From the NCBI RefSeq assembly GCF_029080175.1, contig NZ_JARFJC010000025.1: DNA of 64,000 nt; one strand, written 5' to 3'. This DNA is from Luteipulveratus flavus (lineage in GTDB: Bacteria; Actinomycetota; Actinomycetes; Actinomycetales; Dermatophilaceae). Position numbers and translations under genes: made by a program. This document shows, piece after piece, positions 24,946 through 32,755 of the stretch (position 1 is its first letter; each line of letters begins with the position of its first letter). The notes below the pieces were generated by a model. It was given only the letters and a program-made list of their open reading frames with translations, searched no databases and was not told where the DNA came from.

Positions 24946-25716
24946 ATGACAGCTGAGGAAGGCGCGCTAGTCCCTCTAATGGTGCTGCGTGCGGTCACCA
25001 GTCGCGCTGTCGCCGGTAGGGATGTCCTCCATTCCGAGGCCGAGCGGGGCGCGCTGCAGCAGCGCCGGACTCAGACTTCGCCCGGTATCGATGCGGTTTG
25101 GCTCGGCATGGAGGAGATGCTTGCCGGCATGTCAGCGATGCAGGATTGGTGTCGGCACACGGTCGAGTCGGTCCAGGCCTGTCGCCACCTGGTGCCCGCT
25201 GACCACAACATAACGGCGTTGCATCGACGCTCCGCGGACCGTGGCATTCGAAGCAGCTCGGTCGTACAGGCGCTCAATCCGGAGCTTCCGTGCCGCTCTG
25301 ACTCGTGCAGTTGCGGGGGCAAAGGGTTCTACGGTGAGGACGCGTCGATCGCCGCCACGATGCACCTCATCGACGGTCGGGCTGCCCGGGTCCGAATTGC
25401 GGGACCAGCCGACTCCGCCGTTCTGAGTACCGACCCGGTCGTCGTGCGTAACGTGCGGACGCTGATCAACCGCGTCCAACAGGCGAGCCGACCGGTGCTG
25501 CCAAGGGACAGGCGGCGGGACCTGCGGCCGACGTTGCGACAGTTGCGGATCTTGCATCTGATGTCGTACGGGCTGACCGACGAGAAGATCGCCGCCGAAT
25601 TGTTGGTCACCAGCCGGACCGTCCGCAACGACGTGGCCGGGCTGTACGTGATGTTCGAGGTGCAGAGCCGGTTCGAGCTCGGCGCCGCGCACTCGCGCTG
25701 GATGGCCGGGCGATGA
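24946..25716 (+). CDS. LuxR-type regulator, array copy 1
   Basis: The 256-aa protein has a divergent N-terminal sensor region (1-180) and a LuxR/GerE HTH in a 76-residue C-terminal block (181-256; LRQLRILHLMSYGLTDEKIA as first helices, TSRTVRNDVAGL as recognition helix). The sensor keeps motifs shared by all five copies: PGIDAVWLG, WCRHTVES, LHRRSADRGIRS, and C-x4-C-x-C followed by FYGE. The LHRRSADRGI pattern recalls the sensor domain of small actinobacterial TrmB/LuxR proteins, but without their N-terminal HTH. The ribosome site is weak. The gene follows the HD pair after 118 nt, which may contain its own promoter. Confidence 0.78.
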   Translation: MTAEEGALVPLMVLRAVTSRAVAGRDVLHSEAERGALQQRRTQTSPGIDAVWLGMEEMLAGMSAMQDWCRHTVESVQACRHLVPADHNITALHRRSADRGIRSSSVVQALNPELPCRSDSCSCGGKGFYGEDASIAATMHLIDGRAARVRIAGPADSAVLSTDPVVVRNVRTLINRVQQASRPVLPRDRRRDLRPTLRQLRILHLMSYGLTDEKIAAELLVTSRTVRNDVAGLYVMFEVQSRFELGAAHSRWMAGR

Positions 25717-26468
25717 CCGGTCGACGACTTGCGGACCCGGTTGGCGCGATCCGGACGGTTCTTGCAGCCGCTGCGTCCGATCGACTGGACGACAACACGG
25801 TATCCACGCTTCGGATGCTCTCCGACCGGCGGCACCTGTGGATGGACGGCATCGAAGCGATCTGGATGCCCGGCGACGAGTGTCGAACCGGCATGGCCGA
25901 GCTCCAGGCGCACTGCAAGCACACGGTCGAAAGCGCTGGCCCGTGGACGCATCAGCACATGGATCCGGACTTGATGAAGCTGCATCGACGGTCGGCGGCT
26001 CGCGGCGTCCTCAGTCGAGCCATACGAGCCCACATCGCGCCGGAGGTGGCCTGCACCGCAGCGTCCTGCCTCTGCCATGGCGAGTACTACTACGGGGAGC
26101 GCCCGCAGATCCCACTAGGACTGCATCTCGTTGATCAGGCGATTGTCGTGCTCGACGTCGGTGGTGTCGCTGTGGTCACCTCGGACCGGATCGCCGCTCG
26201 GCATGCCCGCGCCTTCGTTGCTGCGGCACAGCAGACCAGCCGGCCGGTGCTGCCGAGGGACCGGCGGCGGGATCTGCGGCCGACGTTGCGGCAGCTGCGG
26301 ATTCTGCACCTGATGTCTTACGGGCTCACGGACGAGAAGATCGCGGCGGAGCTGACGGTGACCAGCCGGACCGTCCGCAACGATGTGGCCGGGCTGTACG
26401 TGATGTTCGAGGTGCAGAGCCGGTTCGAACTTGGCGCCGCCTACCGAGGTTGGTTCGATGGGCGTTGA
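25713..26468 (+). CDS. LuxR-type regulator, array copy 2
   Basis: A 251-aa paralogue, starting in the stop of copy 1 (ATGA). The sensor region keeps IEAIWMPG, HCKHTVES, LHRRSAARGV and the cysteine motif (CTAASCLCHGEYYYGE). The C-terminal HTH block (176-251) is nearly identical to copy 1. N-terminal sequence between motifs is very different, which suggests the same DNA target but another ligand. Confidence 0.78.
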   Translation: MTGRRLADPVGAIRTVLAAAASDRLDDNTVSTLRMLSDRRHLWMDGIEAIWMPGDECRTGMAELQAHCKHTVESAGPWTHQHMDPDLMKLHRRSAARGVLSRAIRAHIAPEVACTAASCLCHGEYYYGERPQIPLGLHLVDQAIVVLDVGGVAVVTSDRIAARHARAFVAAAQQTSRPVLPRDRRRDLRPTLRQLRILHLMSYGLTDEKIAAELTVTSRTVRNDVAGLYVMFEVQSRFELGAAYRGWFDGR

Positions 26469-27249
26469 GCTCGTCGAGCAGTCGCCGATCGCGGTCCTGA
26501 GGCGAGCGACCGCTGATATCTCCACTGGTGTCGGCCGGACCGGTGTTCTGCAGCCAGCGCGGATGCAGCTTGCTCGTCTTGGGCGGAGGGAGACGGAGGC
26601 CGCGCCCGGGATCAGCGATGTCTGGATCGGACGGGAGGACGTCGTTGTTGGGTTGACCCGGATCCAGGCCACCGTGCAGCACACCGTGCGAAGCAGCGGT
26701 CCTGCTGAACTGGTGGAGATCAGCGATCGATCCGTAGCACTGCATGAACGCGGCGCACAGTTCGGTATCCGCGCACAGACGTCCCGTCGTCGGATCGCAG
26801 CGGAACTGCTGTGCAGGTCTCGGCGATGCAGGTGCCATTCTCTGGGCGGCGACTACTACGGGGAGTCATCGACGATCCCTCTCGGCATGTTCTTGCTCGA
26901 CGAGCGGCTCGCGTTGGTGAAGACGAATCGTCGGGACGCGGAGATGGTGTACGTCGTTACCGCGGACCGCGAGGTGGTGCAGAACGTGGCACGGCACCTT
27001 CAGCACGTGCAGGACACGAGTCGGCCGGTGCTGCCGAGGGACCGGCGTCGGAACCTGCGGCCAACGTTGCGGCAGCTGCGGATCTTGCACTTGATGACGT
27101 ACGGGCTGACGGACGAGAAAATCGCGGCCGCGCTGAAGGTCACCAGCCGCACCGTTCGCAACGACGTCAGGAGTCTGTACGTGATGTTTGAGGTGCAGAG
27201 CCGGTTCGAGCTGGGCGGGGCGTACACGCGCTGGATGGCTGGCGAATGA
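26458..27249 (+). CDS. LuxR-type regulator, array copy 3
   Basis: A 263-aa paralogue. I chose the ATG at 26458, 11 nt inside copy 2; no other in-frame start fits better. The sensor region has ISDVWIGRE, TVQHTVRS (the usual Cys of CxH is Val here), LHERGAQFGIRA and CRSRRCRCHSLGGDYYGE with a two-residue longer loop. The HTH block is at 188-263, with small changes (RRRNLRPT, LMTYGL, AALKV, VRSLYV), making it the most diverged of the five blocks. Confidence 0.76.
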   Translation: MGVELVEQSPIAVLRRATADISTGVGRTGVLQPARMQLARLGRRETEAAPGISDVWIGREDVVVGLTRIQATVQHTVRSSGPAELVEISDRSVALHERGAQFGIRAQTSRRRIAAELLCRSRRCRCHSLGGDYYGESSTIPLGMFLLDERLALVKTNRRDAEMVYVVTADREVVQNVARHLQHVQDTSRPVLPRDRRRNLRPTLRQLRILHLMTYGLTDEKIAAALKVTSRTVRNDVRSLYVMFEVQSRFELGGAYTRWMAGE

Positions 27250-28025
27250 CGAACGGGTCTGGCGAGGCACTCGCCTCGTCCGCGCTGGCACTCCTACGGT
27301 CTATCAGTGCGCGGGCAGCGCGCGGCGGGCACGACGTGATGGCGCCCGATGTACAGCAGGTGCTGCAACGCCGCGACGTAGTCCACGAACCCGGCATCGC
27401 GGACGTGTGGCTCGGCGATGCCGAGAACAACAGTGGGATTGCTCGGCTCGAGGCGTCCTGCAGGCACTCGCTCGACTCCGCGCGGGACGGCGCGTACGTC
27501 GTGATGGACGACGGACTACGGGTGCTGCATGAGCGGTCGGCGCGCAGGGGCATCAGAAGTCGCGTGGTGGTACGAACCGCCCGATCCGCGGTGGTGTGTG
27601 CGTCGAGTTCCTGTCCATGCCAAGGCAGCTTCCTGGGTGAGAGCGCGCCTGCTACGCCCATCAGCTTCCATCTCGTCGACGATCGGATCGCTCGGATCAA
27701 GACCAGCACGTCTGAACTCCCGGCCTCCTTGCTCGTGACTGACCACGTCGTCCTGTCCAACCTTCGGCAGGTGTTCAAGGGGATCATGCCGGTGAGCAAA
27801 CCGGTGCTTCCGAGGGACCGGCGGCGGGACCTGCGGCCGACGTTGCGGCAGCTGCGGATTCTGCACCTGATGTCGTACGGGCTGACGGACGAGAAGATCG
27901 CGGCGGAGCTGAAGGTGACCAGTCGGACGATCCGCGCTGACGTGGCTGGGCTGAACGCGATGTTCGAGGTTCAGAGCCGGTTCGAGCTGGGCGCCGCCTA
28001 CACACGCTGGATGGACGGGCAGTGA
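27246..28025 (+). CDS. LuxR-type regulator, array copy 4
   Basis: A 259-aa paralogue, overlapping copy 3 by 4 nt (ATGA). Sensor motifs: PGIADVWLGD, SCRHSLDS, LHERSARRGIRS, and CASSSCPCQGSFLGE. The HTH block is at 184-259, with SKPVLPRD in place of SRPVLPRD and TIRADVAGLNAM in the recognition region. That change near the recognition helix could alter its DNA preference slightly. Confidence 0.77.
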   Translation: MTNGSGEALASSALALLRSISARAARGGHDVMAPDVQQVLQRRDVVHEPGIADVWLGDAENNSGIARLEASCRHSLDSARDGAYVVMDDGLRVLHERSARRGIRSRVVVRTARSAVVCASSSCPCQGSFLGESAPATPISFHLVDDRIARIKTSTSELPASLLVTDHVVLSNLRQVFKGIMPVSKPVLPRDRRRDLRPTLRQLRILHLMSYGLTDEKIAAELKVTSRTIRADVAGLNAMFEVQSRFELGAAYTRWMDGQ

Positions 28026-28776
28026 TCGGTCTGGATGTCGACCCGCTCACGACCGTCCGAAGGGTCATGGAGCAAGCGTTGCACGGTGTCGGGCCCGACC
28101 AAGCGACGATGCGTCGGCTCCGGCGACGCGACGTCATCGAGAGTCCGGGTATCGACGCGCTATGGCTCGGTGAGCGAGAGGCGGCGGCTGGATTGGTGGC
28201 TCTGGAGGCCTCATGTCGTCACAACGTGGCGAACGTCAGCGCCGCCGTCTTCAGCGAGTCGACGGATCAGATGCGCGCCCTGCACCGCCGGTCGGCAGAG
28301 CGAGGTGTGTCCAGCCAGACGGTGGCGCAGGGGATCGCGGCCGAGCTGCTCTGTCCGGACCGGCTGTGTCGCTGTGACGCCGACTTCTACGGCGAGTCAC
28401 CGATCCCGCCTGTCACCTTCCATCTGGTGGACGACCGTCTGGTCCGTCTCGCCGTAGGGCAGCCCGGCCTGCGCGCGTCGTTGGTGAGCTCGGACCGTGG
28501 GGTTGTTGCTGCGGCGCGCCGCCACGTTGCGATGGCTGCGCAGACGAGTCGGCCGGTGCTGCCGCGTGATCGACGGCGGGACCTGCGGCCGACGTTGCGG
28601 CAGCTGCGGATCCTGCACCTCATGTCCTACGGGCTGACGGACGAGAAGATCGCCGCCGAGCTGACGGTCACCAGTCGGACGGTCCGCAACGACGTGGCTG
28701 GACTCAACGCGATGTCGAGGTGCAGAGCCGGTTCGAGCTCGGCGCTGCGTACTCGCGGTGGATGGCGGGCCACTGA
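28022..28776 (+). pseudogene. LuxR-type regulator, array copy 5, frameshifted near its end
   Basis: GTG start overlaps the stop of copy 4 (GTGA). Sensor motifs PGIDALWLGE, SCRHNVAN, LHRRSAERGVSS and CPDRLCRCDADFYGE are intact, as is the HTH up to NDVAGLNAM. There a T is missing at about 28715-28716: the other copies read GATGTTCGAGG, this one GATGTCGAGG. The frame then runs on for hundreds of codons antisense to the symporter gene. With the base restored, the protein would be 251 aa and end at 28776 with the usual FEVQSRFELGAAYSRWM tail. Either a real loss of the last HTH helix or a sequencing error. Confidence 0.8.
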
Positions 28777-28791
28777 TCGCGGACATCGCGA

Positions 28792-28827
28792 AGGGCGGCC
28801 ACCCGGCGTACACCGGACGACCGCCCT
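28792..28827. terminator. Possible hairpin between the LuxR array and the symporter gene
   Basis: Stem AGGGCGG / CCGCCCT with an inner CCGG / CCGG pairing and unpaired bases between. It lies in the 64-nt gap between convergent genes, so it may stop transcription in both directions. Not as strong as the other hairpins here. Confidence 0.4.
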
Positions 28828-28840
28828 CCGCGGGCAGGAC

Positions 28841-30553
28841 TCAGGCCTTACCCGGCGAGGTCTCCACGTCGTCGTACGGGTCGGCGTCGTACGCCTGCAC
28901 GCGCGGGTCGTCGGAGTCGACGAAGTAGTCCGCCTTCGCCGTCTCGTCGACGCCCTCGGGTACCTTCGCAGCGCGCAGCACGAGCGTGAGGACGACCGCG
29001 ATCAGGACGTTGAGCACGAACGCCGTGAGGGCGATGTAACCCAGCTTGCCGATCACCGGGATGGTGTCGAGCGAGCCGCCGAAGTGCTTCGTGGCGGGGC
29101 TCTTGATGCCGTACGCCTGCCACGTGCCGTAGATCATCGCGACGGCCCAGCCGGCCAGCAGTGCCCACCGGTGCAGCCAGCGCGTGTAGAGGCCGACGAC
29201 GATCGCGGGGAACGTCTGCAGGATCCAGATGCCGCCCAGCAGCTGGAAGTTGATCGCGTTCTGCTTGTCCATCGTGAAGACGAACACCAGGGCGAACAGC
29301 TTCACCACCAGCGACGTGATCTTGGAGACCTTCGCCTCCTCGGCGACGGTCGCGTTGGGGCGGATCCACTCCTTGTAGATGTTGCGCGTGAAGGTGTTCG
29401 CCGCCGCGATCGACATGATCGCCGCCGGTACGAGGGCGCCGATCGCGATCGCCGCGAACGCCACCCCGGCGAACCAGTCGGGGAACTGGTCCTCGAACAG
29501 CTGCGGGACGACGAGCTGGGCGTTGGGCTTGCCGTCCAGGCCGATCGGCTTCGTACCGGCCGCGATGGCGACCCAGCCGAGCAGCGCCAGCAGCGCGAGC
29601 ACGAACGAGTACGCCGGCAGGATGGAGGCGTTGCGGCGGATCGTCGAGCGGTTCTTGGACGAGAGCACCGCGGTGATCGAGTGCGGGTACATGAACAGCG
29701 CCATCGCCGACCCGAACGCCAGCGTGACGTACGCCCACTGCGCCTTCGGGCCCACGGTGTCCACGAACGGCGACGCCGGCCCGTACCCGGGCTTGGACGG
29801 CGGAGGCGTCGTCTCGGTCTTGGCGTGCACCGCGTCGAAGATGTGGCTCCAGCCACCGACCTTCGAGGGCAGGTAGATGATCGCGACGATGATCACCAGG
29901 TAGATCAGGATGTCCTTGACGAACGCGATGACGGCCGGGGCACGCAGACCGCTGGAGTAGGTGTACGCGGCGAGCACACCGAAGGCGATGAGCAGCGGCA
30001 GGTCCTTGGCCAACCAGTTGCCGCTGCCACCGATGCCGGCGACCTCCAGGACGGCCTGGATACCGACCAGCTGCAGCGCGATGTACGGCATCAGCGCCAC
30101 GAACCCGGTGACCGAGATCGCGAGCGACAGCGACCGGGAGCCGTAGCGGCCGCGGACGAAGTCAGCCGACGTGACGTACCCGTGCCGGTGGCTGATCGAC
30201 CACAGCCGCGACATGAAGAAGAAGATGATCGGGTAGGCGACGATCGTGTACGGGACCGCGAAGAAGCCGGCCACGGCACCCGAGGCGAACATGGCCGCAG
30301 GAACGGCGACGAACGTGTACGCCGTGTACAGGTCACCGCCCAGCAGGAACCAGGTGATCCAGGTGCCGAACGAGCGACCACCCAGGCCCCACTCGTCCAA
30401 CGACTCCATCGACTCGGCACGCCGCCAGCGCGCTGCCATGAAGCCCATGACCGTCACGATCAGGAACAGCACGATGAGGACGGTCAGCGCGACGCCGTTG
30501 ACGCCCGTGCCGGGCGTGGACGGGTTCGGCGCGAAAGGAAGCTGTGCGGGCAT
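28841..30553 (-). CDS. Sodium:solute symporter, monocarboxylate (MctC/ActP) type
   Basis: A 570-aa carrier with about 13 hydrophobic helices and SSS-family features such as WGLGGRSFGTWITWFLLGGD, LYTAYTFVAVPAAMF and GYVTSADFVRGRYGSRSL. The length and the small partner gene just upstream (ATGA overlap) match the actinobacterial pyruvate/acetate/propionate carrier group. The C-terminal tail is acidic and rich in Asp. Substrate assignment is by family resemblance only. Confidence 0.87.
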   Translation of the reverse strand: MPAQLPFAPNPSTPGTGVNGVALTVLIVLFLIVTVMGFMAARWRRAESMESLDEWGLGGRSFGTWITWFLLGGDLYTAYTFVAVPAAMFASGAVAGFFAVPYTIVAYPIIFFFMSRLWSISHRHGYVTSADFVRGRYGSRSLSLAISVTGFVALMPYIALQLVGIQAVLEVAGIGGSGNWLAKDLPLLIAFGVLAAYTYSSGLRAPAVIAFVKDILIYLVIIVAIIYLPSKVGGWSHIFDAVHAKTETTPPPSKPGYGPASPFVDTVGPKAQWAYVTLAFGSAMALFMYPHSITAVLSSKNRSTIRRNASILPAYSFVLALLALLGWVAIAAGTKPIGLDGKPNAQLVVPQLFEDQFPDWFAGVAFAAIAIGALVPAAIMSIAAANTFTRNIYKEWIRPNATVAEEAKVSKITSLVVKLFALVFVFTMDKQNAINFQLLGGIWILQTFPAIVVGLYTRWLHRWALLAGWAVAMIYGTWQAYGIKSPATKHFGGSLDTIPVIGKLGYIALTAFVLNVLIAVVLTLVLRAAKVPEGVDETAKADYFVDSDDPRVQAYDADPYDDVETSPGKA

Positions 30554-30837
30554 CAGTGGTCACCCTCCGGGTCCAGGTGCGCCGACGTGCGCATGGGTAC
30601 GTGCGGGCGCGCCTTCTTCACGAGGGCGTACGCGGCCAGCGTGCACGCCGAGCAGAGGAAGACCCACATCAGCTGGTACCAGATGAAGAACGGGAAGCCC
30701 CACAGGACGGGGTCCTTCTTGGCGTACCAGCCCACGGGGACGAGCGCGAGCATGGGGATGAGTAGTAGGACGCCCGCGACCCAGAGCAGGCCGGTGTTGG
30801 CCGGCGGTGCCTGGTCGGGGTTCTCGTGTTGGGTCAC
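30553..30837 (-). CDS. Small DUF3311-type membrane protein, symporter partner
   Basis: A 94-aa protein with two hydrophobic helices (about 18-38 and 50-72) joined by WYAKKDPVLWGFPFFIW. Small proteins of this kind accompany SSS-type carriers and overlap them by ATGA, as here. GTG start at 30837 has GGAGG eight bases upstream. Probably an assembly or stability factor of the carrier; the exact role is not known. Confidence 0.82.
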   Translation of the reverse strand: MTQHENPDQAPPANTGLLWVAGVLLLIPMLALVPVGWYAKKDPVLWGFPFFIWYQLMWVFLCSACTLAAYALVKKARPHVPMRTSAHLDPEGDH

Positions 30838-30887
30838 GAAAGGACCTCCAGAGGAGCCCGGACAGATGAACAAGCGCACGCTACCGG

Positions 30888-30903
30888 CGTGATCCCCGTC
30901 ACA
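30888..30903 (-). promoter_or_regulatory. Possible CRP/GlxR-like site upstream of the symporter operon
   Basis: On the minus strand TGTGACGGGGATCACG, one base off the TGTGA-N6-TCACA palindrome. A -10-like TAGCGT lies just downstream (30878-30883), so bound protein would cover the spacer and repress. Single-site resemblance only. Confidence 0.35.
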
Positions 30904-30949
30904 GGTCACATTTGGACGTCATTGCTCCCGGGGTGCCCCGGACAGGCGA

Positions 30950-30982
30950 GAGGGTCCGCCCCGCGGTGCGGAGCGGACCCTC
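30950..30982 (-). terminator. Terminator after sodN
   Basis: Perfect 10-bp stem GAGGGTCCGC / GCGGACCCTC, 13-nt loop, starting 21 nt beyond the sodN stop codon. Confidence 0.8.
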
Positions 30983-31003
30983 ATCGAGAGCCGGTGGAGC
31001 CGG

Positions 31004-31408
31004 TCAGCCCTTCTTCGTCTCGGCGAAGATCGTGGCGATCTCGTCGATCTTGGCGAGGAGCTGGTCGGCCGTGGCGACGTCCCAGCTGGCCTTGGTGCCG
31101 CCGGCGCCCGCGAGCTTGGTGGCCTCGTTGACCAGCGTGTGCAGCTGCGGGTACTTCTCGAAGTGCGGCGGCTTGAAGTAGTCGGTCCACAGCACCCACA
31201 GGTGGTGCTTGACCAACTCGGAGCGCTGCTCCTTGATGATCGTCGCACGCATCTTGAAGTCGGCGTCGTCGGACTTCTCCGCGACCTTCTGGCAGATCGC
31301 CTTGACCGACTCGGCCTCGATGCGAGCCTGCGCCGGGTCGTACACACCGCAGGGCAGGTCGCAGTGTGCGCTGACCTCGATGGTGGGGGCGAACAAACGC
31401 TTGAGCAT
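31004..31408 (-). CDS. sodN: Nickel superoxide dismutase
   Basis: Converts superoxide to oxygen and hydrogen peroxide. The 134-aa precursor has a 14-residue propeptide ending VSA before the nickel hook HCDLPCGVYDP; after cleavage His15, Cys16 and Cys20 become the His1, Cys2 and Cys6 ligands. The rest is a four-helix bundle with the family segment KHHLWVLWTDYFKPPH. GGGAG precedes the ATG. The maturation protease gene lies 153 nt upstream on the same strand. Confidence 0.96.
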   Translation of the reverse strand: MLKRLFAPTIEVSAHCDLPCGVYDPAQARIEAESVKAICQKVAEKSDDADFKMRATIIKEQRSELVKHHLWVLWTDYFKPPHFEKYPQLHTLVNEATKLAGAGGTKASWDVATADQLLAKIDEIATIFAETKKG

Positions 31409-31561
31409 GTCTCAGACTCCCTTTCGCAGTGGCGGGCCGTTCGTCTCGAAACGTACCCCTGCCGCCGCTCGGCGAAAACCGGGGGTCCGGCCCGTGCGAT
31501 GGCGTCGCATCTGCACACCGCCGTACGGCCGATCGCCCTGGACGATCAACCTGGCGACCCG

Positions 31562-31888
31562 TCAACGGTGGTGGACGAGATCTCGGAACGACCGTCGGGG
31601 GAGGCGCAGAAGGACGCGGGCGCGGACGGCCACCGGCTCGATCGCGCCGAGCGTCCAGGAGTCGACGCCCTCACGCGGGTTGTCCGAGTCGAGCCACCAC
31701 CGGCCGCCGTCACGCCTGCTGATCCGCTTGACGGCGACCGGACGAGGGCCGTGCGGTCCGGGTGGGAGGTCGACGACGTGCACGCGCCCCGGGACGACGC
31801 GGCCGCCGTGCAGGACGAGCAGCCGGTCGCCGTCGCGGTAGGTCGGCAGCATCGACCGGCCCCGCACGACGGCGACCCCGAGGCGCAC
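31562..31888 (-). CDS. sodX: Nickel superoxide dismutase maturation protease
   Basis: S26-type peptidase, 108 aa, that cuts the SodN propeptide so the new N-terminal His can bind nickel. The catalytic serine is in GRSMLPTYRDGD (about residue 12) and the lysine in AVKRISRRDGG. No membrane anchor is seen, as expected for this cytoplasmic type. GTG start lies 2 nt after the stop of the amino acid transporter ATPase gene, so it is probably also read from that transporter's mRNA. Confidence 0.9.
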   Translation of the reverse strand: MRLGVAVVRGRSMLPTYRDGDRLLVLHGGRVVPGRVHVVDLPPGPHGPRPVAVKRISRRDGGRWWLDSDNPREGVDSWTLGAIEPVAVRARVLLRLPRRSFRDLVHHR

Positions 31889-31890
31889 CG

Positions 31891-32754
31891 TCAGTGATCG
31901 TTCCCGTGCAGCGGGTCCTCGATCGCCTCGCGCCGGTGCTCCTCCTCGGCGTGCAGCCGCGACAGGAACGCTCGGGTGCGCTCGTGCTGCGGCCGGTTGA
32001 TGACCTCCGCGGGCGGCCCGGACTCGACGACGACGCCGGCGTCCATGAACACCACCCGGTCGGCGACCTGTCGCGCGAACGATATCTCGTGCGTCACGAC
32101 GATCATCGTCATGCCGTCCTGCGCGAGCTCGCGCATCACCGCCAGGACCTCGCCCACCAGCTCGGGGTCGAGGGCCGAGGTCGGCTCGTCGAAGAGCATC
32201 AGCTTGGGCTTCATCGCCAGGGCGCGCGCGATCGCGACCCGCTGCTGCTGGCCACCGGACAGCTGAGCCGGGAAGTGGTCGCAGTGCTCCTGCAGCCCGA
32301 CCCGCTCCAGCAGCTCCAGCGCGGCCGCACGCGACTCGCCCTTGCCCTGCCCCTTGACCTGGACCGGGCCCTCCATGACGTTCTGCAGCGCCGTCATGTG
32401 CGGGAACAGGTTGAACCGCTGGAACACCATGCCGATGTCGCGTCGCTGAGCCGCGATGCGCTTGTCGTGCAGGCGGTGGAGCTGGCCGTTCCGGTCGTCG
32501 TACCCCATCAGGTCGCCGTCGATCCAGATGCGACCGCCGTCGATCGTCTCCAGCTGGTTGATGCAGCGCAGGAACGTCGTCTTGCCCGAACCGGACGGCC
32601 CGAGCAGACAGACGACCTCGCCCTCGCGGACGTCCAGGTCGATGCCCTTGAGGACCTCGTTGCCATAGAACGCCTTGCTGACGTTGAGCGCCCGTACGAG
32701 CGGGACGTCGGACACCGCGGGGGTGTCAGCGGTGGTTGCTGTCGTGTCGGTCAT
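31891..32754 (-). CDS. Polar amino acid ABC transporter, ATP-binding protein
   Basis: GlnQ-type ATPase of 287 aa. Walker A GPSGSGKTT (about residue 54), signature LSGGQQQRVAIARAL, Walker B LMLFDEPTSALDP and the switch His in VVTHEISFA. The ATG at 32754 is one base after the permease stop. Together with the two genes upstream it forms a complete uptake system, probably for glutamine, glutamate or aspartate. Confidence 0.92.
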   Translation of the reverse strand: MTDTTATTADTPAVSDVPLVRALNVSKAFYGNEVLKGIDLDVREGEVVCLLGPSGSGKTTFLRCINQLETIDGGRIWIDGDLMGYDDRNGQLHRLHDKRIAAQRRDIGMVFQRFNLFPHMTALQNVMEGPVQVKGQGKGESRAAALELLERVGLQEHCDHFPAQLSGGQQQRVAIARALAMKPKLMLFDEPTSALDPELVGEVLAVMRELAQDGMTMIVVTHEISFARQVADRVVFMDAGVVVESGPPAEVINRPQHERTRAFLSRLHAEEEHRREAIEDPLHGNDH

Positions 32755-32755
32755 G

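Larger units (their letters stand above)
25486..28776 (+). repeat. Five direct repeats of about 230 bp (shared C-terminal HTH module)
   Basis: Copies at 25486-25716, 26238-26468, 27019-27249, 27795-28025 and 28547-28776. They encode the 76-residue block from SRPVLPRD to the stop and are alike at the DNA level, while the sequences between them are much less alike. Such spacing (about 750-780 bp) allows recombination that would add, remove or swap sensor modules. Confidence 0.8.

Noticed and set aside
21952..28776. Integrative element or phage remnant
   Set aside because: No integrase, transposase or flanking direct repeats seen; the nearest tRNA is 31 kb away.
28022..30892. A 956-codon gene starting as LuxR copy 5
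   Set aside because: Runs on only because of a missing T; after the shift it is antisense to the symporter.
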